DNA from: Pseudanabaena frigida
Lineage (GTDB): Bacteria > Cyanobacteriota > Cyanobacteriia > Pseudanabaenales > Pseudanabaenaceae
Direction of reading: 5' to 3'
NCBI GenBank assembly: GCA_003242085.1
Contig: QBML01000005.1
Coordinates: 108,236-172,235, forward strand
Length of the DNA stretch: 64,000 nt
Under the pieces are notes generated by a model. It made no database searches. It had not been told where the DNA came from and saw only the letters and a program-made list of their open reading frames with translations. This document shows positions 8,948 to 18,565 of this stretch, in pieces; position 1 is the first letter of the stretch; the number at the start of each line of letters is the position of its first letter. A program made the translations under genes and the position numbers.

Positions 8948-9850
8948 ATGCCTTGGACTCGCATTATTAGTGCTTTGTTTGTCATTCCGCTCGTATTAGC
9001 GGCGATCGCGCTAGGTGGCTGGGCGTTCACCGCAGCCTTTGCGTTGCTGGTAGTTTTTGGTCAGATGGAATATTTCGCACTTGTTCGAGCCAAGGACATC
9101 GTTCCTGCAAGCAAGATTACGATTTCAGTTAGTTTAGCATTGCTAATTGTTTCTCAATTAGAGGTCAGTCTTGCTGATGCAGTGATCCCCATTGCTGGTA
9201 CTTTCATTTGCTTCTATTTACTGTTTCAATCTCGAATTGCCACTATTTCAGATATTTCTGCATCTATTCTAGGTTTGTTTTATGGCGGCTATTTACCAAG
9301 TTTTTGGATTCGCATCCGTGGAATTGCTGACGATACGATTTTTCAGGTGAGCGATCGCCTTCATCAGTTTGATTTTTTTAACCAGTTACGTAATCTCGAG
9401 CAACTTTCTTTTTTGCGAATTACTTTTCCCGTATCCTATGGCTGTATTTATGTACTAATGGCATTTTGCTGCATTTGGGCTTCAGATGTTGGAGCCTATG
9501 TATTTGGCAAAGTGTTTGGTCGCACCCGACTTTCCGATATTAGTCCAAAGAAGACTGTGGAAGGAGCGATCGCGGGTTTACTTTGTTGCTGCGCGACCGC
9601 AATTATTTGGTCGTTTAGTTTGGGATGGCACCAATGGTGGTTGTCTGGCGCAATTTTAGGTCTACTAATTGGAATTGCGGGTTTGTTGGGCGACCTAACC
9701 GAATCGATGATGAAGCGCGATGCAGGTGTAAAAGATTCGGGACAAATTATGCCAGGACATGGCGGTATCCTCGATCGCGCCGATAGCTATGTCTTCACTG
9801 CACCATTAGTTTATTACTTCATCACTTTAGTTTTACCACTCGTCCATTGA
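8948..9850 (+). CDS. cdsA: Phosphatidate cytidylyltransferase (CDP-diglyceride synthase)
   Basis: CdsA makes CDP-diacylglycerol from phosphatidate and CTP, the branch to phosphatidylglycerol. The protein is rich in membrane helices and ends with the family signature: GLLGDLTESMMKRDAG, DSG, PGHGGILDRADS. Translation can extend to TTG at 8930, but ATG at 8948 (MPWTRIISALFVIPLV) opens directly into the first helix and is preferred; no clear ribosome site favours either. About 300 residues. Divergent from the J-domain gene. Confidence 0.94.
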   Translation: MPWTRIISALFVIPLVLAAIALGGWAFTAAFALLVVFGQMEYFALVRAKDIVPASKITISVSLALLIVSQLEVSLADAVIPIAGTFICFYLLFQSRIATISDISASILGLFYGGYLPSFWIRIRGIADDTIFQVSDRLHQFDFFNQLRNLEQLSFLRITFPVSYGCIYVLMAFCCIWASDVGAYVFGKVFGRTRLSDISPKKTVEGAIAGLLCCCATAIIWSFSLGWHQWWLSGAILGLLIGIAGLLGDLTESMMKRDAGVKDSGQIMPGHGGILDRADSYVFTAPLVYYFITLVLPLVH

Positions 9851-9926
9851 AATTTTGTATGTGACAAGATTCTAACTACTGGTTTAACAGTGGACGAGTT
9901 TAGAGAATTACTATAATTCTCACAAT

Positions 9927-9965
9927 AAAAAAGAGAGTGAGCGCAAAGCGCTCACTCTCTTTTTT
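9927..9965. terminator. Bidirectional terminator between cdsA and dnaK
   Basis: A perfect hairpin has 18-base arms around AAA, with stem GAGAGTGAGCGC flanked by A6 and T6. It lies between two convergent genes and 8 bases from the dnaK stop, ending transcription in both directions. Confidence 0.93.
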
Positions 9966-9972
9966 AAGTTAG

Positions 9973-11874
9973 CTATTTCGACTCTGTGAAATCAGCATCG
10001 ATGACATCGTCATCGCCACTAGCAGCATCCTTGGTATTATCTTGAGGTGCAGCACCTTCAGCAGACTCACTGCCACCTTGTTGATAGACAGAAGAGCTAA
10101 GGGCATACAACGCTTGCTTCAACACTTCAGTTTGACTTGCGATCGCTTCATGATCGTCTTTAGCGATTGCTTCGCGCAAATCCTTAACAAGTCCTTCGAT
10201 CTTTGTCTTGTCAGCTTCAGGAACCTTGTCGCCAAGATCCTTGATTTGCTTCTCAGCTTGGTAAGCGAGAGAGTCAGCTTGATTCTTCGCTTCGATGCGA
10301 TCGCGCTTTTCTTTATCAGCCGCAGAATTACGCTCGGCTTCATTAACCATGCGCTCAACTTCATCCTTAGGCAAGGTGGACGCACCAGAGATGGAGATGG
10401 TTTGAACTTTGCCAGTTCCCTTGTCCTTAGCGGTTACGGATAGTAAGCCGTTAGCATCGATGTCAAAGATAACTTCGATTTGAGGCACGCCACGAGGAGC
10501 GGGTGGAATTCCATCTAGACGGAAGGTTCCCAAACTCTTGTTGTCATTGGACATTTCACGTTCGCCTTGGAGAACGTGAATTTCCACATTACTTTGTCCA
10601 TCAACTGCCGTAGAGAATACTTCCGACTTCTTGGTAGGAACAGTGGTGTTACGTGGAATGATTTTGGTCATGACTCCACCCAAGGTTTCCACACCAAGAG
10701 ATAGAGGAGTTACGTCAAGCAAGAGAATATCTTTGACTTCTCCAGCCAATACACCAGCTTGAACGGCTGCACCGATCGCGACAACTTCATCAGGATTGAC
10801 GCTTTGGTTGGGCTCTTTGCCAAGAATCTTCTTCACAACTTCCTGTACGGCAGGAATACGGGTGGAACCACCAACCAGTACAACTTCGTCAATCTTCGAT
10901 TTGTCGATTTTGGCATCGCGAACTGCTTGTTCGACGGGAATGCGACAGCGATCGATCAAGTCAGAGCAGAGCTCTTCAAACTTAGCGCGGGTCAAGGTAG
11001 TGTCTAAGTGCTTAGGCCCATCTTGAGTTGCGGTGATAAAGGGAAGATTGATTTCAGTTTGAGTAACGCTAGAAAGTTCGATCTTCGCCTTTTCAGCAGC
11101 TTCGGTCAAGCGCTGTAAAGCTTGCTTATCTTTGCGAAGATCGATGCCTTCAGCAGATTGGAACTGATTAGCAAGGAAATCTACGATCTTTTTATCGAAG
11201 TCGTCACCGCCGAGGTGGGTGTCGCCACTGGTGGACATTACTTCAAACACACCATCGCCAACTTCGAGGATTGATACGTCGAATGTACCACCACCAAGGT
11301 CAAATACAAGAATGGTTTCATTAGTTTTGCTATCCAGACCGTAAGCCAAGGCAGCAGCAGTAGGTTCGTTAATGATCCGAAGAACTTCTACACCTGCAAT
11401 TTTCCCAGCATCTTTGGTAGCTTGGCGTTGGGAGTCATTGAAATATGCAGGAACGGTAATAACAGCTTGAGTAACAGTTTCGCCTAAATATTTGCTAGCG
11501 TCGTCTACTAACTTACGTAATACTTGTGCGGAAATTTCTTCAGGGGCAAATTGCTTACCAGTTGCAGGCGCATCGATTTTAACGTTTTCGCCAACTTTGG
11601 TAACTTTGTAGGCAACTTGTTTGGATTCGCCGCTAACTTCGTCGTAACGTCTGCCGATAAAGCGCTTGACTGAATAAAAAGTGTTGTCGGTGTTCATGAC
11701 AGCTTGGCGCTTAGCAATTTGTCCAACTAAGCGATCGCCATTTTTAGCATAAGCAACAACTGAGGGTGTCGTACGGAAGCCTTCGGCGTTTGCAATCACC
11801 GTTGGCTTGCCCCCTTCCATGACGGCTACGACTGAGTTTGTCGTACCTAAGTCGATTCCAACTACTTTAGCCAT
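9973..11874 (-). CDS. dnaK: Chaperone DnaK (DnaK2 type)
   Basis: The Hsp70 is 633 residues long. It starts [16 protein letters not shown] with the ATPase phosphate loops ([22 protein letters not shown]), followed by the linker [13 protein letters not shown], the substrate-binding domain, and a helical lid ending [13 protein letters not shown]. The ending and length fit cyanobacterial DnaK2, the essential heat-responsive paralogue, rather than the longer DnaK1/DnaK3; this sub-assignment is from memory. No grpE or dnaJ is adjacent, but a J-domain gene lies 541 bases upstream on the same strand. No CIRCE-like operator was seen in the leader. Confidence 0.96.
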   Translation of the reverse strand: MAKVVGIDLGTTNSVVAVMEGGKPTVIANAEGFRTTPSVVAYAKNGDRLVGQIAKRQAVMNTDNTFYSVKRFIGRRYDEVSGESKQVAYKVTKVGENVKIDAPATGKQFAPEEISAQVLRKLVDDASKYLGETVTQAVITVPAYFNDSQRQATKDAGKIAGVEVLRIINEPTAAALAYGLDSKTNETILVFDLGGGTFDVSILEVGDGVFEVMSTSGDTHLGGDDFDKKIVDFLANQFQSAEGIDLRKDKQALQRLTEAAEKAKIELSSVTQTEINLPFITATQDGPKHLDTTLTRAKFEELCSDLIDRCRIPVEQAVRDAKIDKSKIDEVVLVGGSTRIPAVQEVVKKILGKEPNQSVNPDEVVAIGAAVQAGVLAGEVKDILLLDVTPLSLGVETLGGVMTKIIPRNTTVPTKKSEVFSTAVDGQSNVEIHVLQGEREMSNDNKSLGTFRLDGIPPAPRGVPQIEVIFDIDANGLLSVTAKDKGTGKVQTISISGASTLPKDEVERMVNEAERNSAADKEKRDRIEAKNQADSLAYQAEKQIKDLGDKVPEADKTKIEGLVKDLREAIAKDDHEAIASQTEVLKQALYALSSSVYQQGGSESAEGAAPQDNTKDAASGDDDVIDADFTESK

Positions 11875-12125
11875 AAGGCTTCTAACTCCTAAGTTTTGTT
11901 AATCTTTTATCTCATACAAGATTAACCACTTTTCTCGATTAGCACATCAGGGGGACTCTACCTAATCTGGTAGGGTTTCCCGTACAAAAGGAGTTCATCT
12001 ACTTGATGCACCAAATATCTAGACCCCTCGAACTCGCCCTAGGAAGGACAAAAGCTTAAACTTCCCCTCTGTGTAGAGGGGACTGAGGGGGGTAAAAATT
12101 TGAACAGTGTGTCAAGAATATGGAC

Positions 12126-12232
12126 TATAGCAATGTAAGTTTTGCTTACCCAAAAGATGAGTGGCGGTGCGAAGCGCCACCACTCATCTTTTGGGTTTTG
12201 ATTTGTCCTAGCTATCTCTTGCGTTTCTAATA
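12126..12232 (+). mobile_element. Miniature inverted-repeat element, copy 1
   Basis: Left end TATAGCAATGTAAG is followed by TTTTGCTTACCC; the centre is a hairpin of the AGATGAGTGGCGG stem class; the right side is TTTTGATTTGTCCTAGCTATCTCTTGC with a degenerate final terminus. One C/T difference sits in the GC core. It lies between two minus-strand genes. Confidence 0.85.
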
Positions 12233-12259
12233 GCAAACCAAAGTTAGCTGAGGGTATAA

Positions 12260-12335
12260 AAACCAGATAAAGAAAGGCGGCGCTTCGCGCCGCCTTTCTT
12301 TATCTGGTTTGTCCTAGCTCTCTTGGATTGCTATA
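12260..12335 (+). mobile_element. Miniature inverted-repeat element, copy 2 (left-truncated)
   Basis: A perfect 23-base-arm hairpin (AACCAGATAAAGAAAGGCGGCGC stem, third sequence class) is followed by GTCCTAGCTCTCTTGGATTGCTATA, the family's right end. The left terminal arm is missing. It lies only 27 bases from copy 1. Confidence 0.8.
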
Positions 12336-12415
12336 AATATGGAGAATATATTAATTGGAGATTAGCAAAGCAGAGACAGTAAGTACAAACGCTAATGGCT
12401 AAAAGCTAATAGACT

Positions 12416-13123
12416 CTAATTACTCTGTAAGTTCTGCATTCCCATTTGAGCGCAATAACGCATTTCATCAGCCCTGCGCCACAGCTCCTGTCCTGTGTGT
12501 AAATGGCGATCGTCGAAATTGAGCGTAAAGTAGTTTAACTCTTCTATCCCATCACTAATCGCATTAAGACAGTGGTAAAGATAGCTAGCAATCCCTGCGG
12601 CGGAGGCAGGATTGGGAAATGCACGAAAGAAAATCTGTGCCTTAGCATAGGAGCCTCGACATTCATCAATATAATCTTCAAAATCCTCCATGAGTCCATC
12701 ATCGTAGGGATCGGCAGCTAGATCGTCGATCTGCTCATCTAGACTATCGAGAATAACTTCGAGCATCTCTATAATTGGTTCGTAAACTTGCTTAAACCAG
12801 CGATCGAGCTTTTGATCTTCATTAAGGTGATGCTCGCGTTTGGGGCTTGCCGATCGCTTTGATTGCTGAGAACCTCTAGGCGAATTTTTGATCCCCAAAC
12901 TGCGATCGTAATGGGCACGTGATTGTGGATTGCTAAGCACTTCGTAAGCGAGATTGATTGAGGCAATATCATCGTGATTATCGAGATGATGGTTGCAGTC
13001 GGGGTGAAATTCTTTGACCAGTCCGCGATAGGCACTTTTGACCTCAGCAGGATCGGCACTATAGCCGATTCGCAAGATTTTGTAGTGATTAGTTTGTTGT
13101 GTGCGATCGCTTGTCCTAGCCAT
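12416..13123 (-). CDS. J-domain protein with helical C-terminus
   Basis: The N-terminal 70 residues form a J-domain: HYKILRIGYSADPAEVKSAY, HPD in KEFHPDCN, then NLAYEVLSNPQSRAHYDRSL. The remaining 165 residues are acidic and helical without zinc motifs, so this is a specialised co-chaperone rather than classical DnaJ. No membrane segment is evident. It lies upstream of dnaK on the same strand but is separated by 541 bases full of repeats. The C-terminal part is not a family I can name. Confidence 0.85.
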   Translation of the reverse strand: MARTSDRTQQTNHYKILRIGYSADPAEVKSAYRGLVKEFHPDCNHHLDNHDDIASINLAYEVLSNPQSRAHYDRSLGIKNSPRGSQQSKRSASPKREHHLNEDQKLDRWFKQVYEPIIEMLEVILDSLDEQIDDLAADPYDDGLMEDFEDYIDECRGSYAKAQIFFRAFPNPASAAGIASYLYHCLNAISDGIEELNYFTLNFDDRHLHTGQELWRRADEMRYCAQMGMQNLQSN

Positions 13124-13296
13124 GTCCTTGTAATGAATCTATGTTTGCGCTAATTGTTTTATGATTTTTATGCCAAATTTTAAAAATATCGATTCTTTCG
13201 AAATGTTATTTTTGAGCAACCCAAAACTCTTTTAATAAGCATTTTGAAGGGATATTCTATTAGCGTCAACTACTTGACAGATTTTAAAAACAACTT

Positions 13297-13338
13297 CTAT
13301 CGAGAGTCACACCCATAAATCACACATTCTCTCGATAG
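13297..13338. repeat. Inverted repeat upstream of tRNA-Thr
   Basis: CTATCGAGAG pairs with CTCTCGATAG across a 22-base loop, and another TATCGAGAA follows at about 13341. It lies just upstream of the tRNA-Thr promoter. Possible roles are an operator or the end of an upstream transcript; none is shown. Confidence 0.55.
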
Positions 13339-13353
13339 ATTTATCGAGAAATG

Positions 13354-13383
13354 TTGCTACAGCGATCTCACTTCTGTTATAGT
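13354..13383 (+). promoter_or_regulatory. Putative sigma70-type promoter of tRNA-Thr
   Basis: TTGCTA (-35) and TATAGT (-10) are separated by 18 bases, and the tRNA begins 17 bases after the -10 box, leaving room for a short leader. Confidence 0.45.
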
Positions 13384-13400
13384 TGTTAGGCTTAAAAAAT

Positions 13401-13473
13401 GCTGGTGTAGCTCAGTTGGTAGAGCAACTGATTTGTAATCAGTAGGTCACGAGTTCGAGTCTCGTCCCCAGCT
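13401..13473 (+). tRNA. trnT: tRNA-Thr (anticodon UGU)
   Basis: The 73-base cloverleaf reads GCTGGTG acceptor, D-arm GCTC..GAGC, anticodon stem ACTGA/TCAGT with loop TTTGTAA (anticodon TGT at 13434-13436), T-arm ACGAG/CTCGT with loop TTCGAGT, and CCCCAGC with discriminator T. Acceptor pair 6 is a T-C mismatch; the other six pairs form. CCA is not encoded. It decodes ACA and other ACN codons. A hairpin terminator follows directly. Confidence 0.95.
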
Positions 13474-13481
13474 TATAGTTT

Positions 13482-13516
13482 CATAAAAAAGCACTGCGAC
13501 GCAGTGCTTTTTTATG
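13482..13516. terminator. Terminator after tRNA-Thr
   Basis: The near-perfect palindrome with stem AAAAAAGCACTGCG / CGCAGTGCTTTTTT is a bidirectional rho-independent terminator between the tRNA and the convergent GH19-like gene. Confidence 0.93.
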
Positions 13517-13533
13517 CTTAATTTAGACAAAAA

Positions 13534-14280
13534 TTAGGCAAAGATGCCACAAGCTTTTTGGTAGTAATATTGACGATCTTCTAGACCGTTATAGCCACCA
13601 TTTACTCTTAAAGTTACTTGCTCAACGGTTGCACCGCTATCACACAATGCATTCATCTCATTGTTATCCCACCAAAAACCCGCACTGGTAAATGGATATT
13701 TAGCCGCAACATAGGCAACCCCATCCATCACTTTAGGATCGGCGATCGCATTGCTAAAAGCTTGATAATTAGCTCTTCCTGTAAGCTGGATCACTCCAGC
13801 CCCTTTATATTTTGGTCCATCCCCTGGATTTACATTACCCAGATCGTCCCGCCCTTCATAATCCGAACCATCAGCCAGTTCTTGAGTATATTGCAAGCCT
13901 CCTGACTCATGGGCGATTTGACTGAGAAAATGCCTAAGTCTTGGGGTAGTAGTAATTTTGTAACGAGTCAGACAGGAATTTAAATCTTGCAGTTGGTCAT
14001 CGGTAATGGTATTGCAAAAAAAAGCTTCAGCTTGTTTTTTACTGACAATTTGGGCAATCGCAGGAACTAGTCCGTCCCAATGTGGTGGAAAAACGAAGTA
14101 AGTCCCACTATTAGCTACCAGTATGACTTTGAAATGTCCATTGTCGGCAGGCTCAAATTTATCAAATCCGTAGGTCTTACCTAAGGGGACATCAATAGTC
14201 TCATTAGGTTTTGTAAGTTGTGCCGAATCTACTGGACGTACTTTAAGTTTTGTCGCAACCTTAGCCTTCATTATTCCCAT
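13534..14280 (-). CDS. GH19 chitinase/lysozyme-like protein with N-terminal SH3-like domain
   Basis: The C-terminal half (about 85-248) resembles the lysozyme-like fold of family 19 glycosidases: [17 protein letters not shown] with the likely catalytic Glu, then [26 protein letters not shown] and FWWDNNEMN. These enzymes cut chitin or peptidoglycan. The first 75 residues look like a bacterial SH3-type segment (RPVDSAQLT...[10 protein letters not shown]). No signal peptide is seen, which suits a phage-type lysin or a non-classically released enzyme. Translation could start at TTG 14295, but ATG 14280 or 14271 is more likely. It sits beside a tRNA gene with no other phage genes. Confidence 0.8.
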   Translation of the reverse strand: MGIMKAKVATKLKVRPVDSAQLTKPNETIDVPLGKTYGFDKFEPADNGHFKVILVANSGTYFVFPPHWDGLVPAIAQIVSKKQAEAFFCNTITDDQLQDLNSCLTRYKITTTPRLRHFLSQIAHESGGLQYTQELADGSDYEGRDDLGNVNPGDGPKYKGAGVIQLTGRANYQAFSNAIADPKVMDGVAYVAAKYPFTSAGFWWDNNEMNALCDSGATVEQVTLRVNGGYNGLEDRQYYYQKACGIFA

Positions 14281-14517
14281 ATCATTCTCGATCAATGATT
14301 AATTTAATAATTATCAGCTTCTAGCGTTATTTTTGTAAATGGAAGCTCTTGCTTGTGTAGAAAGGGTTTTGACTGCACTTAGCCATTGATTACGCTGGTA
14401 GATCGCAGCTAAAGTCTCTCCTTTCTTATTTCTTAGAAAAAATTGCCAAGGTAATAGTAAAGCTATAATAAAAAACTGTTTGTCAACTTATAGAAATATT
14501 GATTCAGGGATTTTGTA

Positions 14518-15678
14518 GTGGTTACTCGACAACAAATCGGGGTGATTGGCGGTGGTCAATTAGCATGGATGATGGCGATCGCTGCCAAACGTCTTGGTAT
14601 TGAACTAACCGTGCAAGCCGCAAGTCCTGAAGACTCAGCCGTAACCGTTAGCGATCGCGTGATTTATGGCAAAGTTGCTGATGCTAATGCCACCGCTCAG
14701 CTTGCCGAGTATTGTCAAGCGATTACCTTTGAGAATGAATTTGTCGATCTAGTTGCTCTACAAAAACTGATCGATCGTGCAGGCGATCGCGGCTTATTGT
14801 TTTTACCAAAATTAGAAACCTTGGCGATCTCCGTCGATAAGCTGAACCAACGCCAACATTTTCGCGATCATCATATTCCCACACCCAAATTTTATAGTGT
14901 CGATACAGAAAAGAATCTGTTAGCGGCGGCTGAAAAATTGGGTTATCCCCTAGTACTTAAGGCAAGAAGGCATGGCTATGACGGCAAGGGAACTTGGGTA
15001 ATTGCCAATGAAAAAGAATTGCGATCGGCTTGGGAAAGTATGCATCAAGCCCCTGCGATCGCGGAATCTTTCATTCCCTTTGAACGCGAACTTGCGGTGA
15101 TTGTGGCGCGATCGGAATCAGGAGAAATCGTTATTTATCCTGTTGTCGAAACTGTGCAAACCAATCAAGTTTGCCGCCGCACGATTGCCCCCGCTCGTAT
15201 TAATCTCAGCATTAGCGAAAAAGTGGAAGCCATCACTAAGCAGATTGTTACGACCCTTGATGCGATCGGTGTATTTGGCATCGAATTCTTTTTGACGGCT
15301 GAAGCGGAAATTAGTGTTAACGAAATTGCGCCGCGCACCCATAATTCAGGACATTACACGATCGAAGGCTGTCAAACTTCACAATTCGAGCAGTTGCTCC
15401 GCATTGTCAGTGGTAAGCCTTTAGGTAACGTTTCGATGGTCGCTCCTGTGGCGGTGATGGTCAATTTACTAGGTTTTGAGAATGCCTCTGGTACAGATGC
15501 TGATTATTTAGACAAACGCATGGCGATCGCCAGTTTCCCGAACACACATATTCATTGGTATAACAAAAAACTATCATCCGTTGGGCGCAAACTCGGTCAT
15601 GTGACAATTTTGGCGGAAACCCACGATATTGCCATAGATATTAGCGATCGCATCGAAAGTATTTGGTACAAAAAATAG
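14518..15678 (+). CDS. purK: 5-(carboxyamino)imidazole ribonucleotide synthase
   Basis: PurK is an ATP-grasp enzyme that carboxylates AIR to N5-CAIR in purine synthesis. The 386-residue protein starts at GTG 14518 with the family N-terminus GVIGGGQLAWMMAIAAKRLG, continues through YPLVLKARRHGYDGKG (ATP-binding lysines), and carries the metal-binding ENEIAPRTHNSGHYT-type region near 265-280. purE is not nearby. A hairpin overlaps the stop and should terminate transcription. Confidence 0.95.
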   Translation: MVTRQQIGVIGGGQLAWMMAIAAKRLGIELTVQAASPEDSAVTVSDRVIYGKVADANATAQLAEYCQAITFENEFVDLVALQKLIDRAGDRGLLFLPKLETLAISVDKLNQRQHFRDHHIPTPKFYSVDTEKNLLAAAEKLGYPLVLKARRHGYDGKGTWVIANEKELRSAWESMHQAPAIAESFIPFERELAVIVARSESGEIVIYPVVETVQTNQVCRRTIAPARINLSISEKVEAITKQIVTTLDAIGVFGIEFFLTAEAEISVNEIAPRTHNSGHYTIEGCQTSQFEQLLRIVSGKPLGNVSMVAPVAVMVNLLGFENASGTDADYLDKRMAIASFPNTHIHWYNKKLSSVGRKLGHVTILAETHDIAIDISDRIESIWYKK

Positions 15679-15706
15679 AAATGACGCTTTGCGTCATTTC
15701 TATTTT
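15672..15706. terminator. Terminator overlapping the purK stop codon
   Basis: A perfect hairpin with 16-base arms around TTT (AAAATAGAAATGACGC / GCGTCATTTCTATTTT) contains the TAG stop of purK inside its left arm. Confidence 0.88.
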
Positions 15707-15941
15707 GAAGAATTATAAATATTAAGAGGCATTCTCACTGGGAATACCTTTTAAACTGAATCAAGCCAAAATGCTGATATAGAAAGCATTTCAAATAAGC
15801 GCTTTAGCTGATGAAAACCCTTTTCGCTTCGTGGGAAGTTATACATGCGTCTCAATTGTTTCATTGAACAAGAGTTAGCGGGAAATGGATTTACTGACGT
15901 TGCCATTACCCGCTATTTTTTTCGCGCAAAGCGCTATAAAA

Positions 15942-15989
15942 TCCAAAAATAAAGTAGGGGCGCGAAACGCCCCTACTTTATTTTTGGGA
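15942..15989. terminator. Hairpin overlapping the lipA stop codon
   Basis: Long arms (CCAAAAATAAAGTAGGGGCG and complement) surround CGAAA. The lipA stop codon lies in the right arm, so on the minus strand the hairpin follows translation directly and is followed by a T-rich stretch; likely the lipA terminator. Confidence 0.8.
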
Positions 15990-16844
15990 AAGATTACTAG
16001 CATGGTAGGAACTGCGTACCAAAGCACCCGATCGCACATGGGCAAACCCAATTTGCTTAGCGATCGCTCCTAATCGATCGAATTCTTCAGGCGTCCAATA
16101 TTTCTGAACGGGCAAATGCTCAAGCGATGGACGCAAATATTGTCCAATTGTGAGTGAGCTACAACCGATCGCGTACAAATCATGCATTGTTTCCGTTAGC
16201 TCTTCCAAGGTTTCGCCATGCCCTACCATTAGCCCTGATTTGGTAGTAATGCGCGGATCGATCTCCTTCACCATCGCTAAAACCGACAGCGATCGCTCGT
16301 ACTTCGCACCACGGCGAACTTTTCCCTGCAACCGTTTCACTGTCTCAATATTGTGGTTATAGCACACGGGTTCAGCCAAAGCTACCGTCTCAATACAATG
16401 GCGATCGCCGCGAAAGTCTGGAGTCAGCACCTCAATTTTTACATTTGGACGCGATCGGCGAATCGCCTCCATTGCCTTCACAAAACAGCTAGCCCCCTGA
16501 TCCGTCAAATCATCCCGCGCAACCGAAGTCAGCACTACATAATCTAGCCCTAGCAAATTTACAGCTTCAGCCACTTTTACCGCCTCATCAGGATCGAGGG
16601 GCATCGGTTGATGTCCCTTATCGACTTGGCAAAATCCACAAGCACGGGTACAGGTTGGCCCCATCAACAAAAAAGTAGCTGTCTTTTGGGCATAGCATTC
16701 TGCCCGATTGGGACAGCGACCCTCTTCACAAATTGTATGAATCCCCCTCTGCTTAATAATTTGCTGAACCTCTGAAATTTCACTAGCTTTGCCGATTTGG
16801 GGGCGCAACCAACTTGGTAAACGTAACTCGTCTTTGGCAGGCAT
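15978..16844 (-). CDS. lipA: Lipoyl synthase
   Basis: LipA is a radical SAM enzyme that inserts sulfur at C6 and C8 of protein-bound octanoyl groups. The auxiliary cluster motif CX4CX5C is Cys39, Cys44, Cys50; the radical SAM motif CX3CX2C is Cys65, Cys69, Cys72 (CTRACGFC). The conserved RSSYHA segment near the C-terminus supplies the serine ligand of the auxiliary cluster. Length 288 is normal. The C-terminus NLSQK and the stop are encoded inside the hairpin. lipB is not adjacent. Confidence 0.96.
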   Translation of the reverse strand: MPAKDELRLPSWLRPQIGKASEISEVQQIIKQRGIHTICEEGRCPNRAECYAQKTATFLLMGPTCTRACGFCQVDKGHQPMPLDPDEAVKVAEAVNLLGLDYVVLTSVARDDLTDQGASCFVKAMEAIRRSRPNVKIEVLTPDFRGDRHCIETVALAEPVCYNHNIETVKRLQGKVRRGAKYERSLSVLAMVKEIDPRITTKSGLMVGHGETLEELTETMHDLYAIGCSSLTIGQYLRPSLEHLPVQKYWTPEEFDRLGAIAKQIGFAHVRSGALVRSSYHASNLSQK

Positions 16845-17197
16845 ATAGTTTGAGACTTAATTGGAGACTGATAATCAGGCGATCGCTACCAAATAGTTAT
16901 AGCCCAAATAGTTATGGTTCAGCGATTTAATAAAGAGCCGATTTTTTTGTAGCGCGGCTAAGCCGCGCTACAAAAAAATCGGCTCTTTATTTTACTGCAC
17001 GTCCTTTAAGGCAATTTAATGACTTTGCAAAATCCGAATAATGCTTCTTTATGCATCAACTTTTCAAGATTGTAAGTAAAAGTCAGATAAAAGCGGTTAA
17101 AACTCTTTACAGATGTGACTCTATTGACTAGCATATTGCACTGACACGTTTTACCGTATGTCCAGACTATGGACTAGTAGAGAATTTTGGAGGGATC
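16845..17197. other. Intergenic region between lipA and the YdcF-like gene
   Basis: No gene is seen in these 353 bases. They hold the 63-base palindrome at 16929-16991 and, at the right end, the strong ribosome site GGAGGG that serves the next gene. Confidence 0.6.
16929..16991. repeat. Perfect 29-bp-arm palindrome
   Basis: Arms of 29 bases (AATAAAGAGCCGATTTTTTT... with GTAGCGCGG next to the centre) surround the 5-base centre CTAAG with no mismatch. It resembles the other long hairpins but lacks family termini. It is between divergent genes, so it terminates neither neighbour. Confidence 0.85.
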
Positions 17198-18565
17198 GTG
17201 TTCGATCTATTAACCAATATTCTGATTTGGATTATTGCAATCCCAATTTTTGTCATTTTATTTAGGGCGATTCCAAAAGATTGGTTTCGCCTTTTTGGGT
17301 TAGTCATATTTACAGCTCTAGTTGCCATAATTTTTGCCAACTTCAGATTTGTTGAAGAGCCGATCCCCAAAATTGTTATTGAGTTTTTGTCTTTTCCATT
17401 TACATTAGTTGGGATTTTGCTGCTGTTGTTGTTTTTCAATTATGTGTTAAGGCTCAAAGATCTCAAAATCAAAAGCGGGGAAAAGGTTGATAACAAAGGA
17501 GCAGAGGGTAAAATCAAAATTGTCACAAAGGAAATATTAATAGTCTTAATTCTCTTTGCGATCGCCACTAATAACGCCACATCAGAACTATTTAATTGTT
17601 ACTTAGAACAACAAGCAGCTAATGCAGTAGAGCAATCTTATCGTCGTCCTGTACTGAATTTGTCAGAGCGAGAACTCCAAGATTTTCGACAAGGAGTATT
17701 TGATATCATTGTCGTCCTAGCAGAAAATCCTCCCTATGAACCGCGTCTCCAAGAAGCAATTAAGTTATGGAACGCCGCGAACCAACAACAAAAGCCTTAT
17801 ATTCTTTTGAGTGGCGGTAGACGCACAACTTACCCGCCGACAAAAGGATATCCCTGCTTCACGCCAGCAGAAGCACCACCAAATCGCACCAAAGAAAATG
17901 TTAGAGATGCGATCGCCAGTCGTGCAGGCATACCTAATATTGGATTACGCTACGATCCACGCTATGAGGGCTTCTTTACTAATCCTGCTAGCCCTAGCGA
18001 ATCCATTCCTCAAATTGATTTGACCGAAGCCGATCAAATGTGCGAGGCATTAATCAATATGCCAAACATCGCAGGCATCCGCCCATTCGTAATCATTGAA
18101 CCAGTAGGAATGAGTGTAAGAAGTAGTGGAGATGAAATTGGCAAACTCATTAAATCTCTAGAAAAGAACAAGTTATTACGAGAAGATACTCGCAATAGTA
18201 GAAGGCTCTTGCTAATTACTTCTCCCATTGAGGCAACTCGTTCGTTTTTATCCTTTAGAAATCAAGATCTTAATGCTTCACTGACAACTGCGAGTTATCC
18301 TCTTGATATTCATAGCGATCTTGGTGGTCAATGCCCTTGGCCAATTGGGAAACAGTTCAAACTCAAGCCCAGATATTTTCTTTTTAACGCCGAAGCTTTA
18401 GTAAAATCTGAAAGAGCATGGACAGAGGTCAAAGAACTAGTATTTTACACCCTTAGATTTTGGCTACGTCCCCCATTATCAGACGAACGTCCTTATTTTC
18501 CCAAGCAACCAGCCATGCTTGCTCCCAGGAAATATATAGCAATGCAAGTTTTGCTTACCAAATAA
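17198..18565 (+). CDS. Membrane protein with YdcF/ElyC-like (DUF218-like) domain
   Basis: The start is GTG 17198, supported by GGAGGG 8 bases upstream. Of 455 residues, the first 140 hold four hydrophobic stretches (about 5-25, 30-50, 60-85, 105-122). The rest resembles the YdcF/DUF218 fold: DIIVVLAENPPYEPRL then ILLSGG (about 168-208), LLLITSPIEATRSFL (about 340), and EALVKSERAWTEVKELVFY near the end. That family is linked to envelope polysaccharide work, with unclear chemistry; the similarity is partial. The last nine residues, IAMQVLLTK, and the stop codon are encoded by an inserted miniature element (copy 3), so the native C-terminus has been replaced or extended. Confidence 0.7.
   Translation: MFDLLTNILIWIIAIPIFVILFRAIPKDWFRLFGLVIFTALVAIIFANFRFVEEPIPKIVIEFLSFPFTLVGILLLLLFFNYVLRLKDLKIKSGEKVDNKGAEGKIKIVTKEILIVLILFAIATNNATSELFNCYLEQQAANAVEQSYRRPVLNLSERELQDFRQGVFDIIVVLAENPPYEPRLQEAIKLWNAANQQQKPYILLSGGRRTTYPPTKGYPCFTPAEAPPNRTKENVRDAIASRAGIPNIGLRYDPRYEGFFTNPASPSESIPQIDLTEADQMCEALINMPNIAGIRPFVIIEPVGMSVRSSGDEIGKLIKSLEKNKLLREDTRNSRRLLLITSPIEATRSFLSFRNQDLNASLTTASYPLDIHSDLGGQCPWPIGKQFKLKPRYFLFNAEALVKSERAWTEVKELVFYTLRFWLRPPLSDERPYFPKQPAMLAPRKYIAMQVLLTK

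Larger units (their letters stand above)
11875..12415. other. dnaK upstream region with two repeat elements
   Basis: No gene is seen in these 541 bases. The dnaK leader has a small hairpin (CTACC/GGTAG near 11958-11973). A compact CCCCTCT/AGAGGGG hairpin lies near 12065-12082. The rest is occupied by one complete miniature element (12126-12232) and a partial one (12260-12335). Confidence 0.6.

Noticed and set aside
10042..10443. Plus-strand open frame of 133 codons across dnaK
   Set aside because: Antisense shadow of a highly conserved gene; composition follows dnaK codons and no domain is recognisable.
12065..12335. CRISPR-like impression from neighbouring hairpin repeats
   Set aside because: Units differ in length and order, have no regular spacers and no cas genes nearby; they are miniature elements.
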